Positions 11,947 through 24,643 of a stretch of 64,000 nt of DNA are shown in pieces. The stretch's first letter is position 1; every line of letters starts with the position of its first letter. The notes under the pieces were generated by a model, which saw only the letters and a program-made list of their open reading frames with translations, searched no databases and was not told the DNA's origin. The DNA is from Lepidodermella squamata. Taxonomy: Eukaryota; Gastrotricha. Location of the stretch: assembly GCA_047495785.1 (NCBI GenBank), contig JBLDXI010000007.1, forward strand, positions 1,922,001 to 1,986,000, given 5' to 3'. The position numbers were made by a program, and so were the translations under genes.

Positions 11947-13326
11947 ATGGTTATGCAAAGAAGAGGTAAATTTTACGTGAAATTAGTTTATGCATTGATT
12001 AATTGTTATGTGTTTTTAGCAGAGCTCACTCCAGAAAATCAGGATAATTTGAACAGCGTTCTTGAAAAGAAGCGCCGTTTGGTTAACGATATTGATCGAT
12101 ACCAAAAAGACCTGGAGGTCGTCGAAAGTGAGATGGCAGCTTTAGAAGCTGAAGGTGTCTACGATGACGTCGAAGACGAGTAATTCACATTTCATTCTCA
12201 TTTTGCTGGTGCTACGAATTTTCATTTTTCAGGGAGCGTGCGAAAAGATTGAGAGAAGATGCTATCAAGCGATTCAACGCCGATCCCGAGAAAGGCGTCG
12301 ATTTCATGATGAAATCGCGAATCGTACTTGTGCCTTACGACGCCGAGGCTGTTGCCAAGTTTCTTCATGACGAGCCTCGAATTAACAAGCAGAAGCTTGG
12401 CGATTACCTGGGCGAAGGAAAACCGTTCCACGCAAAAGTGCTAGAAGAGTTTGCGCGACTACACGACTTTCGTAATATGCTCATCATTCATGCTCTTCGG
12501 TTAGTGAAATTTGACGAATTTTATCCCGGAAGTTTCCTTATTTTCATCTTTTCATAGTCAATTTTTGTCTTCCTTCCGCTTACCCGGCGAGTCACAAAAA
12601 ATCCAACGCATACTGGAGCATTTTTCTCAACGCTACGTCGAAATGAATGCTAATCAATTTCAAGATAAAGAGTCGTGCTTTTTGCTTTCTTACTTGATAA
12701 TAATGCTCCACACCTCATTACACAACCCACAAGTCCGCGAACGCGATCGAATGACCGCCGACGTTTTCGTCCAACGCGTCAACGACGCGATTAAAGACAA
12801 TTTATCACGCGAATTTCTCGAGTCCGTCTACGATACAGTCAAACGGGATCCGTTCAAAATGACGGATGATGGCGAGTTGGATAGGGCTGAAATATTTTCA
12901 AGTGCCGAGCGGAAAGGCTGGCTCTTCAAAGAAGGCGGCCAAATACGCTCGTGGCACCGGCGTTACTTTGTGCTGAAAGACTCGTGTCTCTACTACTTTT
13001 CCAACGACCAGGACAAGGACCCGAAAGGCATTATTTCGATGGAAGGTCTCGACGTCCGGCCGACTGAAAACTCGACTCGCCAACACTGCTTTGAGATTTT
13101 CTCGAAATTGAATCAAGAGATCAAAATTTGCAAGTTGGACGAGAAAAACGGCAAAACCTGCTACGGTAAGCATCAATCGTACCGACTGTCGGCATCAACC
13201 CCGCGCGAGAAAATGGACTGGATTGAATCTTTACGAAAGGCGACTGTCTGCCAAATCCAGGCCCGCTTCCCGTCGCGGTGCAATCTCCGGAAGAGCAAAT
13301 CTGATCGAAAGCTTACTTTTCAATGA
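11947..13326 (+). CDS. CYTH: Cytohesin (ARF guanine-nucleotide exchange factor)
   Basis: A 404-residue homologue of cytohesins (ARNO/GRP1), which activate ARF GTPases at phosphoinositide-rich membranes. Exons are 11947-11965, 12020-12179, 12233-12499 and 12558-13326. Domains in order are an N-terminal coiled coil (about residues 10-60), a Sec7 domain (about 65-255) and a PH domain (about 270-390). The C-terminus is basic and ends RKSKSDRKLTFQ, as in cytohesin autoinhibitory tails. The Sec7 glutamic finger sits in GDYLGEG. The RLPGESQKI and IIMLHTSLHNPQV motifs are conserved. The PH domain begins KGWLFKEGGQIRSWHRRYFVLKDSCLYYF. It starts with a tiny 19-nt coding exon. The orthology group is secure; vertebrate paralogue numbering does not apply. 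Confidence 0.95.
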
Positions 13327-16300
13327 TTTATAGTAACCACATCAGGTGCGGATAAGAGCGCTTTCTCACTCTGCTTCTCTCGCAAATTCTTTTTGCCCCG
13401 GCCGCCAGATATTTCAGAGATCTGAAATTGTTAGTTTTCAACAAATTTTAATCCAAAGTAACACGATGCGAATCCTGAGTTTTATATTATCGATCAATTC
13501 TTCCTCCCATTCGGCGTTGTTTTCGTGTTCTTTACTCCTGCTCCACTCACGACGTGTAATGAATAATCAATCAATCACCCTAACCGAAAATCTTGTTTAA
13601 AATGTAGCACCTGCTTCCTTTCTTTGCACCGGATTTTTAAATTTTTAAATTTTGTGTGCGCTCAATGTCTTTTCACTCACACAAATATTGTAATTTAAGC
13701 CAAAGGGAAATGCTTTTTCCTACCGAAATCGTTTAATTTAAGATGATGAAAACAAAACGAGGCTGTGTAATTTTGTTTTTTCGTTTGTTCGTATTTCTTT
13801 TCATTCGACTCGGAGCATCTCTTTTTGATACATTACAATGTGTAATAATCATGATAGCTGATATCTTTTTTTCTTCTAGCTGCAAAATTCCATTGATGAC
13901 TAACATATCTTCAATTCACCTGTAGTCTTCGTCATCTCACTTGTGTGAATGCTAACGTTTTTTACGACTCCGAAAATTCAGTAATAACAAACTGCTCATC
14001 TAGAGAATAAAATCCTGAAATATGTGAAGTATAATATTCTTTTTTCTTGCGTTTCGCTTTTCCTGTCCCGAGTTGAAGCTAATAATCTGTCCTCCAAAAA
14101 AATCGCGAATCTCGTATTATAATTTTATACGTCTTAAGAAACGCCCCGTGGTTCTTTTTGTGAATAAGAGAATTTATTTAGAATATAGCAAAAATACTAT
14201 ATATAAATATAGTGATTATTTTATCTGCGCGTCTTAGCAAAATCCAAATTTAATTGCAATCTGTTCCCGGCTTTTGACGCAATTGAGTGAATAAATTTCA
14301 TTATTATTATAACTATTATTATAATTATTTCTTCTCTTATTATTACTTCTATTATTGTCGGTACAATTAATGATGTAAAACTTGATTCGCATTGAATTGA
14401 GACGAGAAAAAACCATCCGCTTTTCTTATTCTTTTCTTCGATTATATACTTGTTCTTCTCGCTTTTGGCGCGCTAAAAATGATTGAAGGGACGACTTCAG
14501 CGACAACAAAAACTGCAACGAAAAAGTGCTAACACTATATGATGAATTGAAAATTTCCTTGAAAAAAATTGTTAATAATTCTTAGCGGATATATTGATAC
14601 TTGATAATCCGAAATTGATTGTAATAATAAAACTTCGAAAACATTGAAGTGAGACATTGTCTAGTTTTTCAGTTTCGGCGCGTTTATTAAATTTTCTGGC
14701 TGCATATTTCCGCATATTTCCGAGGGGCGTGTGGCAGTAATAAAGTTTCGGCCGTCTCATTATTATTATTTAGGATGGCTCAAATGGGCATTATGCTAGC
14801 CAACATGTGGGCCGTGGATTTAACGGCGCCAGTGTTTTATGATCATATTGTTATTAACATTACCAAAGACTGGGCGATAGCATTTGTTTTAACCATATTT
14901 GCCTCTTTTTATATCGTCGAGCGGCTTTTCTTTTGTGAAAAGGAAGCGCTAAGCAGCAACACACACATACAAAGATAATATGATGCCGCTGATATAATAT
15001 CACCGTAATTTATAGCCGTTTTGTTTCCGTTTCCGTATTGTTAGCTGTTTTTGGCTCGGATCCATATCATCACGCATTTCGATCAATGGGAAGACGCCAG
15101 AATGAGCGTCACAGTGTGAGAATAAAATAGGACGCCCATTCATTCGTCAATTCATTCAATATTATACTAATATAAAGATTTAACGATGAAAATAGCAATT
15201 TCACTTCCGCAGTGTTTACGATAAAACTTTGCCTAAACAATATTTATTCTGCATTTCGCCTTATTGCATTATCTGTCCCGGTTTTGTCGCGCGGAGCTAT
15301 TTTTGCATCGCAGCAAAACAAGCTATTATGACGGGGAGAAATGGCCGCAGGGATGCGCTGGCAACGGACATTTCACTGTATATTACGGGCCGTTTGACCG
15401 ATCATCGGCCACCGAGCGTAAAAAGCTACGCTATCAATTTTTCCAGTTCAAAATATCCCAGGAGGCGTCGGGTATTGTCCGAAAAAAATCAACTCGGGGA
15501 AATATTTTTGCATAATATGTGAGATGGAAATCGTCGTTGGTGGGGCTAGAAGTCCCATCTCTGCTCAATATCGAAATTTTGAAGTTTCTGCCTCAGTTTT
15601 TCACGCTGGTCAATAATCTGAAAACCGCATCAAAAAATTTGCCAGGGATCAAAGGTCCTATTTCCACTTTCGTGGATTTTTTCGAGTTCATCTTTTTCCG
15701 CATGAAAAATCCTACCTAAAGGTGACTAATACCACATTCGTCAAAAGATCTCCATGGCACGAGTGCGAACAGGGCATTATAAAAGTGCTATGTGCAGCAT
15801 GAAAATTATTCAGCCTCGACAAAAATGATGATGGCTCAAACAAATCGCAAGCCAAAATTAAGAATGCGCGAGGACTCGAGCTACAAATGTACAAAAACGT
15901 GAACAATAAATAAAATAATCTAAAAAAGAGTCCTATCTACAACAAATGTCCCTATAGCGCGATTACAATGCGTCTTCGGTCGAAATGGCTGGCACCATAC
16001 GATCAGCCGGGTTTGATTACCCCTAAATTGAAAATTGAAAATAAAGCTCCTTTTTATTTACCTCAAAATCAAGCCTCTTGGAGATGAGGTAGAGAGTATC
16101 GGATCTGCAGAAAGATATGTTGAAAGTTGAAGGTGTGATAGGCCGATTAATTACGTAAGCTACTGACCGCAAAATATCGGCAAATTGTATTGATCAGATT
16201 TTGATGTACTCAAACTGCCATTTCTTACGAACCTATATTATAATAAATAAATAATCATTCGCAAGCAAGATAAATACAATATTAGCCGCCACCCAGTGTA

Positions 16301-16844
16301 AATCATACCAATATCGGAGAGTTGAATTGTCATTTAACCGTTGTTACATTTTGTTGCAAAAGCGCGCATTTTTTATTACACACAGGTAAATATTGGCTTA
16401 ATGAACCCCGCTAATTATTACGTAGGCTGGTAGTATAACAATAAAAAACCGATCACATTTTTTCCAGCCCAGTGAAATGTTATCGACTTTTATACCAACA
16501 ATAATACTCATCTACTGTTTTTTCGAGTACATTTTTGTCTCGTTTCAAGCCAAACAAGTTTTACCCATACCTTCGCCGGGCACAGGCCACTTGTTGGGCG
16601 GCTTGAAACAATACCGGGTGTTTACCGAAAGGCCTTTGACTTGTCACGGTCGAATAAATTTTCACACATCCACCATAGTCTGCTGTTTGTTTGCGCTGTA
16701 GCTAGACGGTGTATATCCGGTTAAAAATACATACCTTATATTGAAAAAACCAGCCCGGCGTCAAAAAAGTAGCCATTCGTGCGTAAATTCCTCGCTGGCT
16801 TATATACAGCTACACCTGTTGCTATTCTGCAATATAATACAGCG
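13327..16844. other. Long gene-poor interval
   Basis: About 3.5 kb that is mostly AT-rich non-coding, including a TTA-type microsatellite near 14290-14365. A small membrane-protein-like ORF at 14775-14978 is listed separately. A 74-codon frame from ATG 16477, preceded by an acceptor-like ttttttccag, has a hydrophobic start. It might be an upstream exon of the next gene, but I could not splice it in. The rest shows nothing I can support. Confidence 0.35.
14775..14978 (+). CDS. Candidate small single-pass membrane protein (67 aa)
   Basis: The ATG lies two bases after an acceptor-like tract (attattatttag), and the frame runs to TAA. The product has a polar N-terminus and one clear hydrophobic segment (about residues 34-52, AIAFVLTIFASFYIV) followed by a short Cys/charged tail. 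I recognise no homologue. It could be a genuine micro-gene or chance in AT-rich DNA. Confidence 0.25.
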   Translation: MAQMGIMLANMWAVDLTAPVFYDHIVINITKDWAIAFVLTIFASFYIVERLFFCEKEALSSNTHIQR

Positions 16845-18778
16845 ATGAAAAGTTTGCTGTTTTGGCTGGTTCTTCGTCGATTGCTACGCTATCAAAAAGA
16901 CACGGCTAAAATGTCGGCAACATCGCCTCCCAACTACAAAAATTTCCCACCACCTCATCGCCATCAAGTCTGCAGATGTCTAAATCACGCCTACCCCACA
17001 AGCGCCTCGGATCCTGCTGAGATAGCCGCTTGTACGAAGCGGAACAAGGAAAATCGAAGGAATTTCTTTGAACAATCGAAATCGCGAACACTGACGGGTA
17101 AAACTAACCTGGAACCTCCAGAATCAGCTTTTGGCTATCAGAAGTATCCATGGACCCCGGCTTTCCAAGGTCCACCCGGCGAATCATTCGAAATGATTGA
17201 TAAGCGCTTGTCTGTGGCTATTCTCAGCCCGGCTGATTCGCCCCTAACGTCAGTGATTGGTTCGAAAAGTCGAGGCCAGGAAAATCATATTCCGATCGAC
17301 CAGCTGCGGAAAAACCTGGAAAATGTGCTGATTACTAAATCGAAATCATCCGGTAACCTGCTGAAAGAGAACTTCGGCCCAACTTTCGACGAGAATAATA
17401 CGAGGAAGATAACTATTAGATCCGGTGAATCTTCACTTAGCGTTAACCATTCATCAAATGCGGTCATATCGGCTTTGAAGGCTGAAAGTAGCCAGCTTTT
17501 CGGAAGCTTGGAGCGACGAAAATTGACCAAGCCCCAATTATTCTCTGGCCTGCAAAGTGCTGGTAAGGTTCCGAGTGTTCCGGCTATAACCGTTGAAGAG
17601 CCTCGCAACAGCGGAAACCTCAACAACCCATCTTCCCAAATCACAATTGTTGAACGAAGGGAAGTTTACGAAGAAGTACTGGAATCAAGAAAATCGGTCA
17701 ATGCTCATCGCGAAATCGGGGAGAATTCGAAGCAAACTCGATTAAATGTTCCGGGATATGAGCTTCAAATTGGTGACGGCCATTCGATAAAACCAGGGAA
17801 TGATTTCGAGAGAGACATTTTTAACAGTCCTAATCGAACATCAGGCTATCAGGAGAAATCGGGCCAACAGATTCCCCGCATAAAGATCGAAAATGCATAT
17901 TCTCAGATATTTTCTTCGAATTCCGTTGCCATCCAAGACTCAAGAGGACATGAACGATTGACACGTGATAGCCATTATACCAAAACGCAATCCAAATCTC
18001 AACAATCAACTTACAACAACTTAACATTGGATTTCAGCAAGGTCGGAGTTGCTGTTGGGAACCAACAACAGGCGTTCAAGAGCAGCGAGCGAAGAAATCT
18101 TATACCACCTTTGCCGTTCATACCATCTCCTGAATTGGCCGACATCAGGCTGGCCCCTCAAACCTCTCAAGAGCAACCAGCCCGCCAGTTCGATGACATC
18201 CATTATACTCCGGAAACCATGGTAAAGTTTGCGGGAAACAAAAATCCCGAGATTGCCGTACCTGTTGAAGCTAATCAAACGCCAAAACGGATAAAGAAAA
18301 CGGTCCAGCTGAGTGATTCGATATCTTCCATCGAGCCGGAAAATGACTGCTCATCTTCAAGAGGACGTTCGAGTCGAGTTCGTCGGTTGGCATCCGCTGG
18401 ATCCTTGCCCCAGTTCTCAAACGATTCCCCAGTCCAATCTCGTAAATCTTCGTTGGGAAGTGCTGTATCGTCTCGACCACGATTCAGCACCTCATCGTCG
18501 TTATCATCAAGTGATGGGTTGAATTCTAGCAGAAGGTCGTTCCGTCAATGCTAGTGAGTCATTTCGCGACTGTGATTTTTTCCGGCTAGGTGACATTTTT
18601 TGTACTTTTTTTAAGCGCTTGCGAAAAGTTGTCCAGCCACGACGGTGTCTCATGCGGTTCGAAAACTCCTCCCAGAAAACGTTCGACCTCTAGATCCGGA
18701 ACGAATACCTCTGCCGTAAACTCAAGCCCAGAAACAGCTGCCTCCCCGCATCCTTCCTTGTCAAAAAAGTCCTCATAA
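16845..18778 (+). CDS. Ser-rich, largely disordered protein of unknown function
   Basis: Two coding exons, 16845-18553 and 18616-18778, are joined by a strong gtgagt donor and tttttttaag acceptor. They keep one frame to TAA and give about 623 residues. The sequence is rich in Ser, Asn, Pro and Arg. It has repeated short RKS/SRS patches near the C-terminus and a Pro-rich stretch (NLIPPLPFIPSPE). I see no folded domain, although a short hydrophobic run (MKSLLFWLVLRRLL) follows the first ATG. ATG 16911 (MSATSPPNYK) would drop that run and may be the better start. The C-terminal 200 residues have the look of a phosphorylated, cytoskeleton-associated or scaffold tail, but no function can be named. 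Confidence 0.7.
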
Positions 18779-19291
18779 ACTGTATCTATTCTGTAGTGAA
18801 TTGTGATGTAATTTGTATTACTTGATTGCAGTGCAATTTTCAAGTATAAATATCAAATGAAGTTTTTTCTCTTTTGTACTTATATTCCACGCTTATAATT
18901 CGGAAAAACCAGTTATCCTATTCGGGACCTGAAAGATGCCGAGAACCTGCGGAGAATCTGTAGATGTTGATACCTCATGTTAAAAATAGCTGAGAAAAGC
19001 AGAACATCAGAATCTAGTGTTGCAACAGCTATTTCCTTTTGTCACTTCTTTTTTAATTACTATTTTAAAGCCAGCACATACCTGGAACGAAAGAAGTCAT
19101 GGCTTTTAGTACTTCGCTATCGTCATCCGCACCGGCCTATTCATCTAATGAGCGAAAACAAAAAATGTGGCAAAAGCGCATACAAGTGCGGAGTCAGGAT
19201 GTGCAATAAGTTGAAGATCCCAGTACAAGCAGGCATGTGGAGCGTTTTGTTACGAAAAACTTAATTTTTTACCAGCTATCTCGTCACCACC
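18779..19291. other. Intergenic spacer
   Basis: About 0.5 kb of AT-rich sequence between the Ser-rich protein and the sushi-domain gene. No feature was recognised beyond presumed 3' UTR and promoter. Confidence 0.35.
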
Positions 19292-20538
19292 ATGAACTCA
19301 ATGTCACAGACCAATCAGCTATTACTGTTGGCAATTTTCAGTGCAATCACGCTAGTGGCAGCTCAAAATAAAACGGTTTGATCAATTTTTTGATCATGAG
19401 CACTGAAATTCTATTAAATTCAACCAGACGACATTACGCAATAACGTTGTAGTATGCCGATTGCCACGAGAACCGATTTACGGCACTCTTAGCGACAGCA
19501 ACTTTCCTCTAACTCCTGGGACTTTCGTTTCCCCCGGCATGCAAGTAGTCCTGCGATGCACGTTCGGTCTCGAAAGCGGTTTTCCTCAATCTCTATGCCT
19601 TGATTCTGGAGACCTCATTCCGCAACTTGGGAAGTGCAGAGCGCCCCCACCCACGACAGTAGCTCCTAGCAGTCCTTCAAGAGACATCGTGGTAATTAAC
19701 TGCCTAAGGAAAATTTAAATTTTAAATATTTTCAATCTATCCAAGTGTCGGGTTCCGGCGATCGAAAATGGGAGACTACTTTACCTCGGGCAACCTGTTG
19801 GGGCGGATTCATCATTCCCTGTAGCTACTACACTTCTGGCAACGTGCCGAGAGGGTTATGCCATCTCTAGTGATGCTCGAGTGGTTTGCCTAGCAACTGG
19901 CGCATGGCTTGGCGTGCCAAATTGTGACCCAATCACTAATTGCCCTCTTGGGTTGAACTCGGGTGTAGAAAATGGTCTTGTTTGGTCTGGGAGTTCGAAA
20001 GTTGGGGCGAGGCGTAATGTGACATGTTATGAAGGTTACGCTATCAGCGGTCCAGATTTCATCACCTGTGGCTCAAACGGAGTTTGGAGCGCACCGGGCA
20101 GGTAGAACCTTGCAGACTCCGTCGCTTAGAGAAAAATCAAATAATTCAATTAATAAGGTGTGTTTTCATTGGGCCAACATCAACGCCGAGCGACATTAAG
20201 CAGACACAAGTTGCGATTGTTACTGCTCCGGCATCCGGTTCTATCACTGCTAAGCCTAGCCCCAGAACTAGACCAATGCGTTCGACTAAATCAATAAATC
20301 TAGCTACGACACTTGATGACGATGGTCCGGTTACAATATTTATTGAAGGTGGGTCATTGAATTTTCATTGAAAACGGGTAAGCACTTTATTTCCCCCGCT
20401 TCAGGACCGGCACCAAGGGGGCCAACGACGCCAGCTCCAATGATGAATCCATGGATTGTGATCGCTTTAACATTTGGCTTGGTTCTTCTTTTCACTTTGT
20501 TAGCAGCAGGTATTGTGCTAGGCTGCATGTATTGTTGA
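19292..20538 (+). CDS. Three-sushi-domain (CCP) type I membrane protein
   Basis: Five exons (19292-19375, 19428-19691, 19746-20101, 20158-20348, 20405-20538) encode 342 residues. Order: a signal peptide (MNSMSQTNQLLLLAIFSAIT.. to about residue 25), then three complement-control-protein modules with the four-Cys pattern. These are CRLPREPIYG..C..C..C, CRVPAIENGR..C..C..NC and CPLGLNSGVENG..C..C..RC. A Thr/Pro/Ser-rich stalk follows, then one membrane span (PWIVIALTFGLVLLFTLLAA) and a very short Cys-containing cytoplasmic tail. The second and third modules both contain C-x-EGYAIS, so they look like a recent internal duplication. Such proteins act in adhesion, complement-like recognition or receptor clustering. 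The short tail suggests a ligand-binding or scaffolding rather than a signalling role. The specific orthologue is unknown. Confidence 0.85.
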
Positions 20539-21384
20539 TGCTAAAAATGATAAAATAAAAAGGTAAATAAAACGAAAAAATTCAGATGATTATTTTTGAT
20601 GAAGTTTTTTTTAGCCACATGATGACTGGAAGGTACGGCTAAGTTCAATAAATATCCACCACCTACCACGCGTGCAGTACCTATTTTTGCATACTTCGTC
20701 AATTTATGTAATTTAGCCTCGGTAAATGTTGAGTTGTTGGCAATGTGAGAAATCGGTCGACTGTGTGACCTTAGCTACTAACCTAGTTCCCAGGCCAAAT
20801 TACTCAGTTCCCGATTGAAGTTCCCGAAAAGTTGCGTGATTATCAAAAATCTTGATCTTCATGCTTTTATTTTGATTTACACAATTTTATCGTCGTGCGT
20901 TAGCGCGCGTGAACAGCATAGAATGGTTTTTTATTATGACCAGATTGCGAAGTCTGCTGGGTCAAATAAGAGATCGTAATAAAACCCCGCGCTTTTGCTC
21001 GACACCTCACGTCAAGTAATAATCTATTCGATATTGCCCAAAGACCTCGTGCTTTCAGGCTGTTCACACATTGCAGCAACACCGATTTATTACGCCTAAA
21101 ATCGCACAATACCGTCGAATTTCCTCTCTACTTCATTATTAGTACCTGTTGTCTGGATTTATCTGCACCTCTTTATAGTAATCTGCCCAGCAAAGGAAAA
21201 ATGAATCGGCGTGAGATAGCGTTTTGATAAAAAGCCGCGGCGGTAATTTAAGCCACCGTAAGTGGCCTATCTTGCCGCATGAAGAGCTCTAACGTTTTTT
21301 GGCGAGAAAAACCGGCTACCAGATATTTTTATTTTACGTCCCAACCGCCCCTTTATATATCATTTTAGAAAAGTTAGATTCACG
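20539..21384. other. Intergenic, promoter region of dynamin-like gene
   Basis: No coding signal. A TATA-like tatata lies at about 21354-21359, some 25 bases before the dynamin-like ATG. An acceptor-like attttag follows it (21362-21368), so the true transcription start is unclear. Confidence 0.35.
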
Positions 21385-24114
21385 ATGTTCAACGCAAGTT
21401 TGAGCGCTTACACTGATGCACAGCGTATTTTGGATACGCTAGGCGATGACGAAATGGCTGGGTTCAAAACCCTTCGAACCCCGAAGCTTGTGTTTATCGG
21501 CATGCAGTCGCATGGCAAGTCATCGACTGTCGAAACACTAGTAGGAATCGAAATGTTGCCGAAGGGTCGCGAGACGGTCACCAAGTGTCCGCTGGAAATC
21601 AAACTCTTGCCGCGTACAACTCCACATCCAGGTAGAATATTATCCGGCTATTAAAATTTTACCTTCAATTGTTTAAAATTTTTCACAGAATTCGGTGATG
21701 TCAATTGGGCAAAGTTGACTATTTACGACAATGAGCAAAAAATCACCAAAACGGTTGAAGCTAGCTCAATTTCCAATCAGATTCGTGAGTTCAGCGCTAC
21801 CCTCGCTCCGGAGTGTGACCAGTTGTCAAAAATGCCGATTCTTATGGATTTGCACGTGAAAGACGCCGCCCCATTGTCTTTCGTCGATCTGCCTGGTTTG
21901 TTGTTCGACGGTCGTAAGCAGAACGAGAAGGATATCTCGGAATTTATCGTCGAATTGTGGAAAAGTTATGCAAGTTCCAAGGAAACTACAATTGTGCTGG
22001 TGGCTTCTGCGACCGAGGATTACAAAGCAAATCGCGCCTTCGTCTTCGCGAAAGAAGTCGATGACAGTGGTGGCCGAACGTGCATAGTTTTGACAAAGCT
22101 GGACATGGCCGATGTTGGAAGCGTTCAAAAGATGCTGCTTGACGAGAATGCGGCTGATGTCGCGAAGCTTGGCGTTATTGGTGTCATGAATCGTTCGCAA
22201 AAGGAATTGGACGCCGGAGTGCCTTTAGGAGCGGCTTTGAAGAAGGAAGAGAGCTGGCTGAAGGAAAATTTGGGAGCTTCAGTGGCTAGCAAGCAAGGAT
22301 CCCGAAACTTGGCCGACTTGCTTGGCAAAGTAGGATTCATCATAACTTCATTTTTTTCAAATTCCACACTCCAGTCGTAGCTTTCTACGTTTTATTCCGT
22401 AGAACCGATAGTTTTCAATATAAAAAATCCTATCAATTGTCGAAGGTTGGACACCTTAATTTGGGATTACAGCACTAAATTTGAGGCTTCAGCACCTGAT
22501 TTCACCAAAATATGGTAACTCGAATTTTTTTATCCTCGGTTTAACCGAAGAAATAAAAAATTAACCAGAGAAAACCCGGAAAACCCCGATGGTAACTGGT
22601 TCGGTAATTTTCGGGATTTTACACGGTTGGACCAACGTTCTCCGGACTTTTTCAATTCCATTAGCAAGTGACATACTTGATTACTATTCTCTTGGGTTTT
22701 TTTATTTTTCTAAAAATTGTCTGGCCATGAGAAGATGTGACTTCGTCTCTCATTTTAGAGTTTCTGAACCCTTTTCTTTGCTTGCGTTACTTATGCGACA
22801 CGCTGTAATTTCTTGTTTTCTTGCAGATTCTGTGGACTAGAATCAAGGAAGCCCTTCCGGATGTTATTAAGGAAATCGACTACAGGCTGAACGCTTATAA
22901 AGCCGAGAGTAAAGCGCTTGGTCCTGAGCAGAATTTCGACGAAAATGTTTGTTTTCAATTTTTCATTTTTTAAATATTATTTTTTATCATTCATTTAGCT
23001 TGCTTTGGCTGTCGAAATTACAATGGAATACTCCGAAGCCTACCGTTTCGCCATTACCGGCCATCGGTCGTGTGAAACTGGACGGGTAATAACGGGCATT
23101 CGCCCTACGATCACTAACAAAATACGCGAGGCGTTTGAGGTGCTGCTTCCGGAGACATTGGAAACACAAGGAAAAGCACTGACCAATGAGCAGTATCGAA
23201 TTATCATAGGAAATCTCACTGTTTGTTTTCAAAATTTATCTCTTTTTGCGTTGAAATTTTTCTCACAGGGCTACACTAGCCGCCAACAAATTTTGAAGAA
23301 AGCTGTGCGTGAAATTGTCCGTAAAATGTTGAGCGACTTCGCCCTTGCCGCTAATTCGTGCCTCGAAAATGTCAATGGGCTGATGATGAGCGAGGTAGAT
23401 GAGTGCATCAACCTTAACCCGGGCCTCGAGGCGAAATTTCAGCGCCTACCGCTTCTTCGCGGGCGATTGATGGAGCGGACTAACGATTTGCTAGCAGAGA
23501 AGTTCGAAGCTGCCGCTACTGCTGTTGAGGACCTCGCCTCGCGAGACCTGAAGCGATTTATCTCTGAGGATGAGTTGCGCGAAAAAGTAGCGGCTATGGC
23601 CGAGCACCGGGCTGAGAGAATGAGTCAGCTCTCTGAAGGTAAAAGTCCCTTCATATTCGCTGAATTTAATTTTTTATATTTTCAAGGTTCGAGTCACGGC
23701 GAAGAAAAAGAAGAGAATGAGAGCGTAATTCGACTGGATCAAATTTCGTTCGAAGATACGAGTGAGTCGTGGTTTTATCATCCTATTGCATTCACAATCA
23801 AAATTTGTTATTCAGAGGAATTGTCTCAGCAATATATGGCGAAAATTCGTGAGGAAATACGAAAGGAAATCGTTCAAACAATTTCGCTGCATTTTGTTGA
23901 GAGCTCTTGCCGAGAATTATGCAAAACGCTATTGCAAGATTGGATAAAAGCTGTTCCTGATCCAGAACGCCAGTCAGAGCTCTTCTCTGAGGACGAGGGC
24001 ATCACTCAGCGTCGGGTTGAACTGAAGAAACTCGTCGATCAGTACCGAGACGCGAAAACGAAGCTGAGCAACTTAAGCACGATGAGTGCGCCGAAATCTA
24101 AGAAAGCTAAGTGA
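21385..24114 (+). CDS. Dynamin-superfamily GTPase lacking PH and proline-rich domains
   Basis: Seven exons (21385-21631, 21689-22329, 22827-22946, 22999-23220, 23269-23638, 23687-23761, 23816-24114) encode 657 residues. The GTPase domain shows the P-loop GMQSHGKSS (39-47), the switch region TVTKCP, DLPGL (149-153) and TKLD (218-221). A middle/stalk region follows (..DVIKEIDYRLNAY..). The C-terminal helix around SCRELCKTLLQDWIKAVPDP resembles the GTPase effector domain. With no PH domain and no proline-rich tail, the layout is that of Mx-like or DRP-like proteins rather than endocytic dynamin. The second P-loop variable position is His43, where dynamins usually have Ala or Ser. The tail ends in a Lys-rich PKSKKAK. 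Likely roles are membrane remodelling or Mx-like functions. The exact subfamily needs a tree. Confidence 0.88.
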
Positions 24115-24643
24115 ATTGCTTTCGTCAAATAGCCACATGACTTCATCATAATGACTTGATTGTTGGTTGACTTGAAACTTGAGTTCAGCATTCAACTTGT
24201 CAAAGTTTGCTTTTTTTTCGCGTGATGCATGATACTATTCGTTTCTTGAATATATTTCTACCGAGTGATTGAGAGTGATGCCTCTGAATTTATAATCGAT
24301 ATCGGACGAATGAGGTGAAGAGGGCAAATGCTGCAAGATGCTGCCATTTAGCACGCACACATGTGAAACTTTGTGTGCCATATCATTTACTCAGTAAAAC
24401 AGTTGCAATATAATAATTCGGTGGGCGCTCTATGGCGCTCTGGCTCGGTGTTTAGGGTTCTAAGGAGCAAAAAGGGCCGCTACTAATTGACGCTGGTGTC
24501 ACTTCTCAACTATCGGGTCCAGAATCATAAGTCGCGTAGGCCAGTTTTATTCTGAAAAAACCATAGATGAAATTTCCTGGAAATATGTAGTCCCTCGAGG
24601 GCAGCTCCCGTGTAATAAATAAGTAAGAAGCACTGCACGTCTA

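Noticed and set aside
15229-15522. Open frames of 83-97 codons, one with a protein-like look (CAGNGHFTVYYGPFD)
   Set aside because: No ATG in context, no matching exons up- or downstream, and no family resemblance.
16477-16701. 74-codon ORF with hydrophobic start after an acceptor-like site
   Set aside because: It could not be joined in frame to the Ser-rich gene and ends in a stop without a donor in the right phase. Left as a possible 5' exon only.
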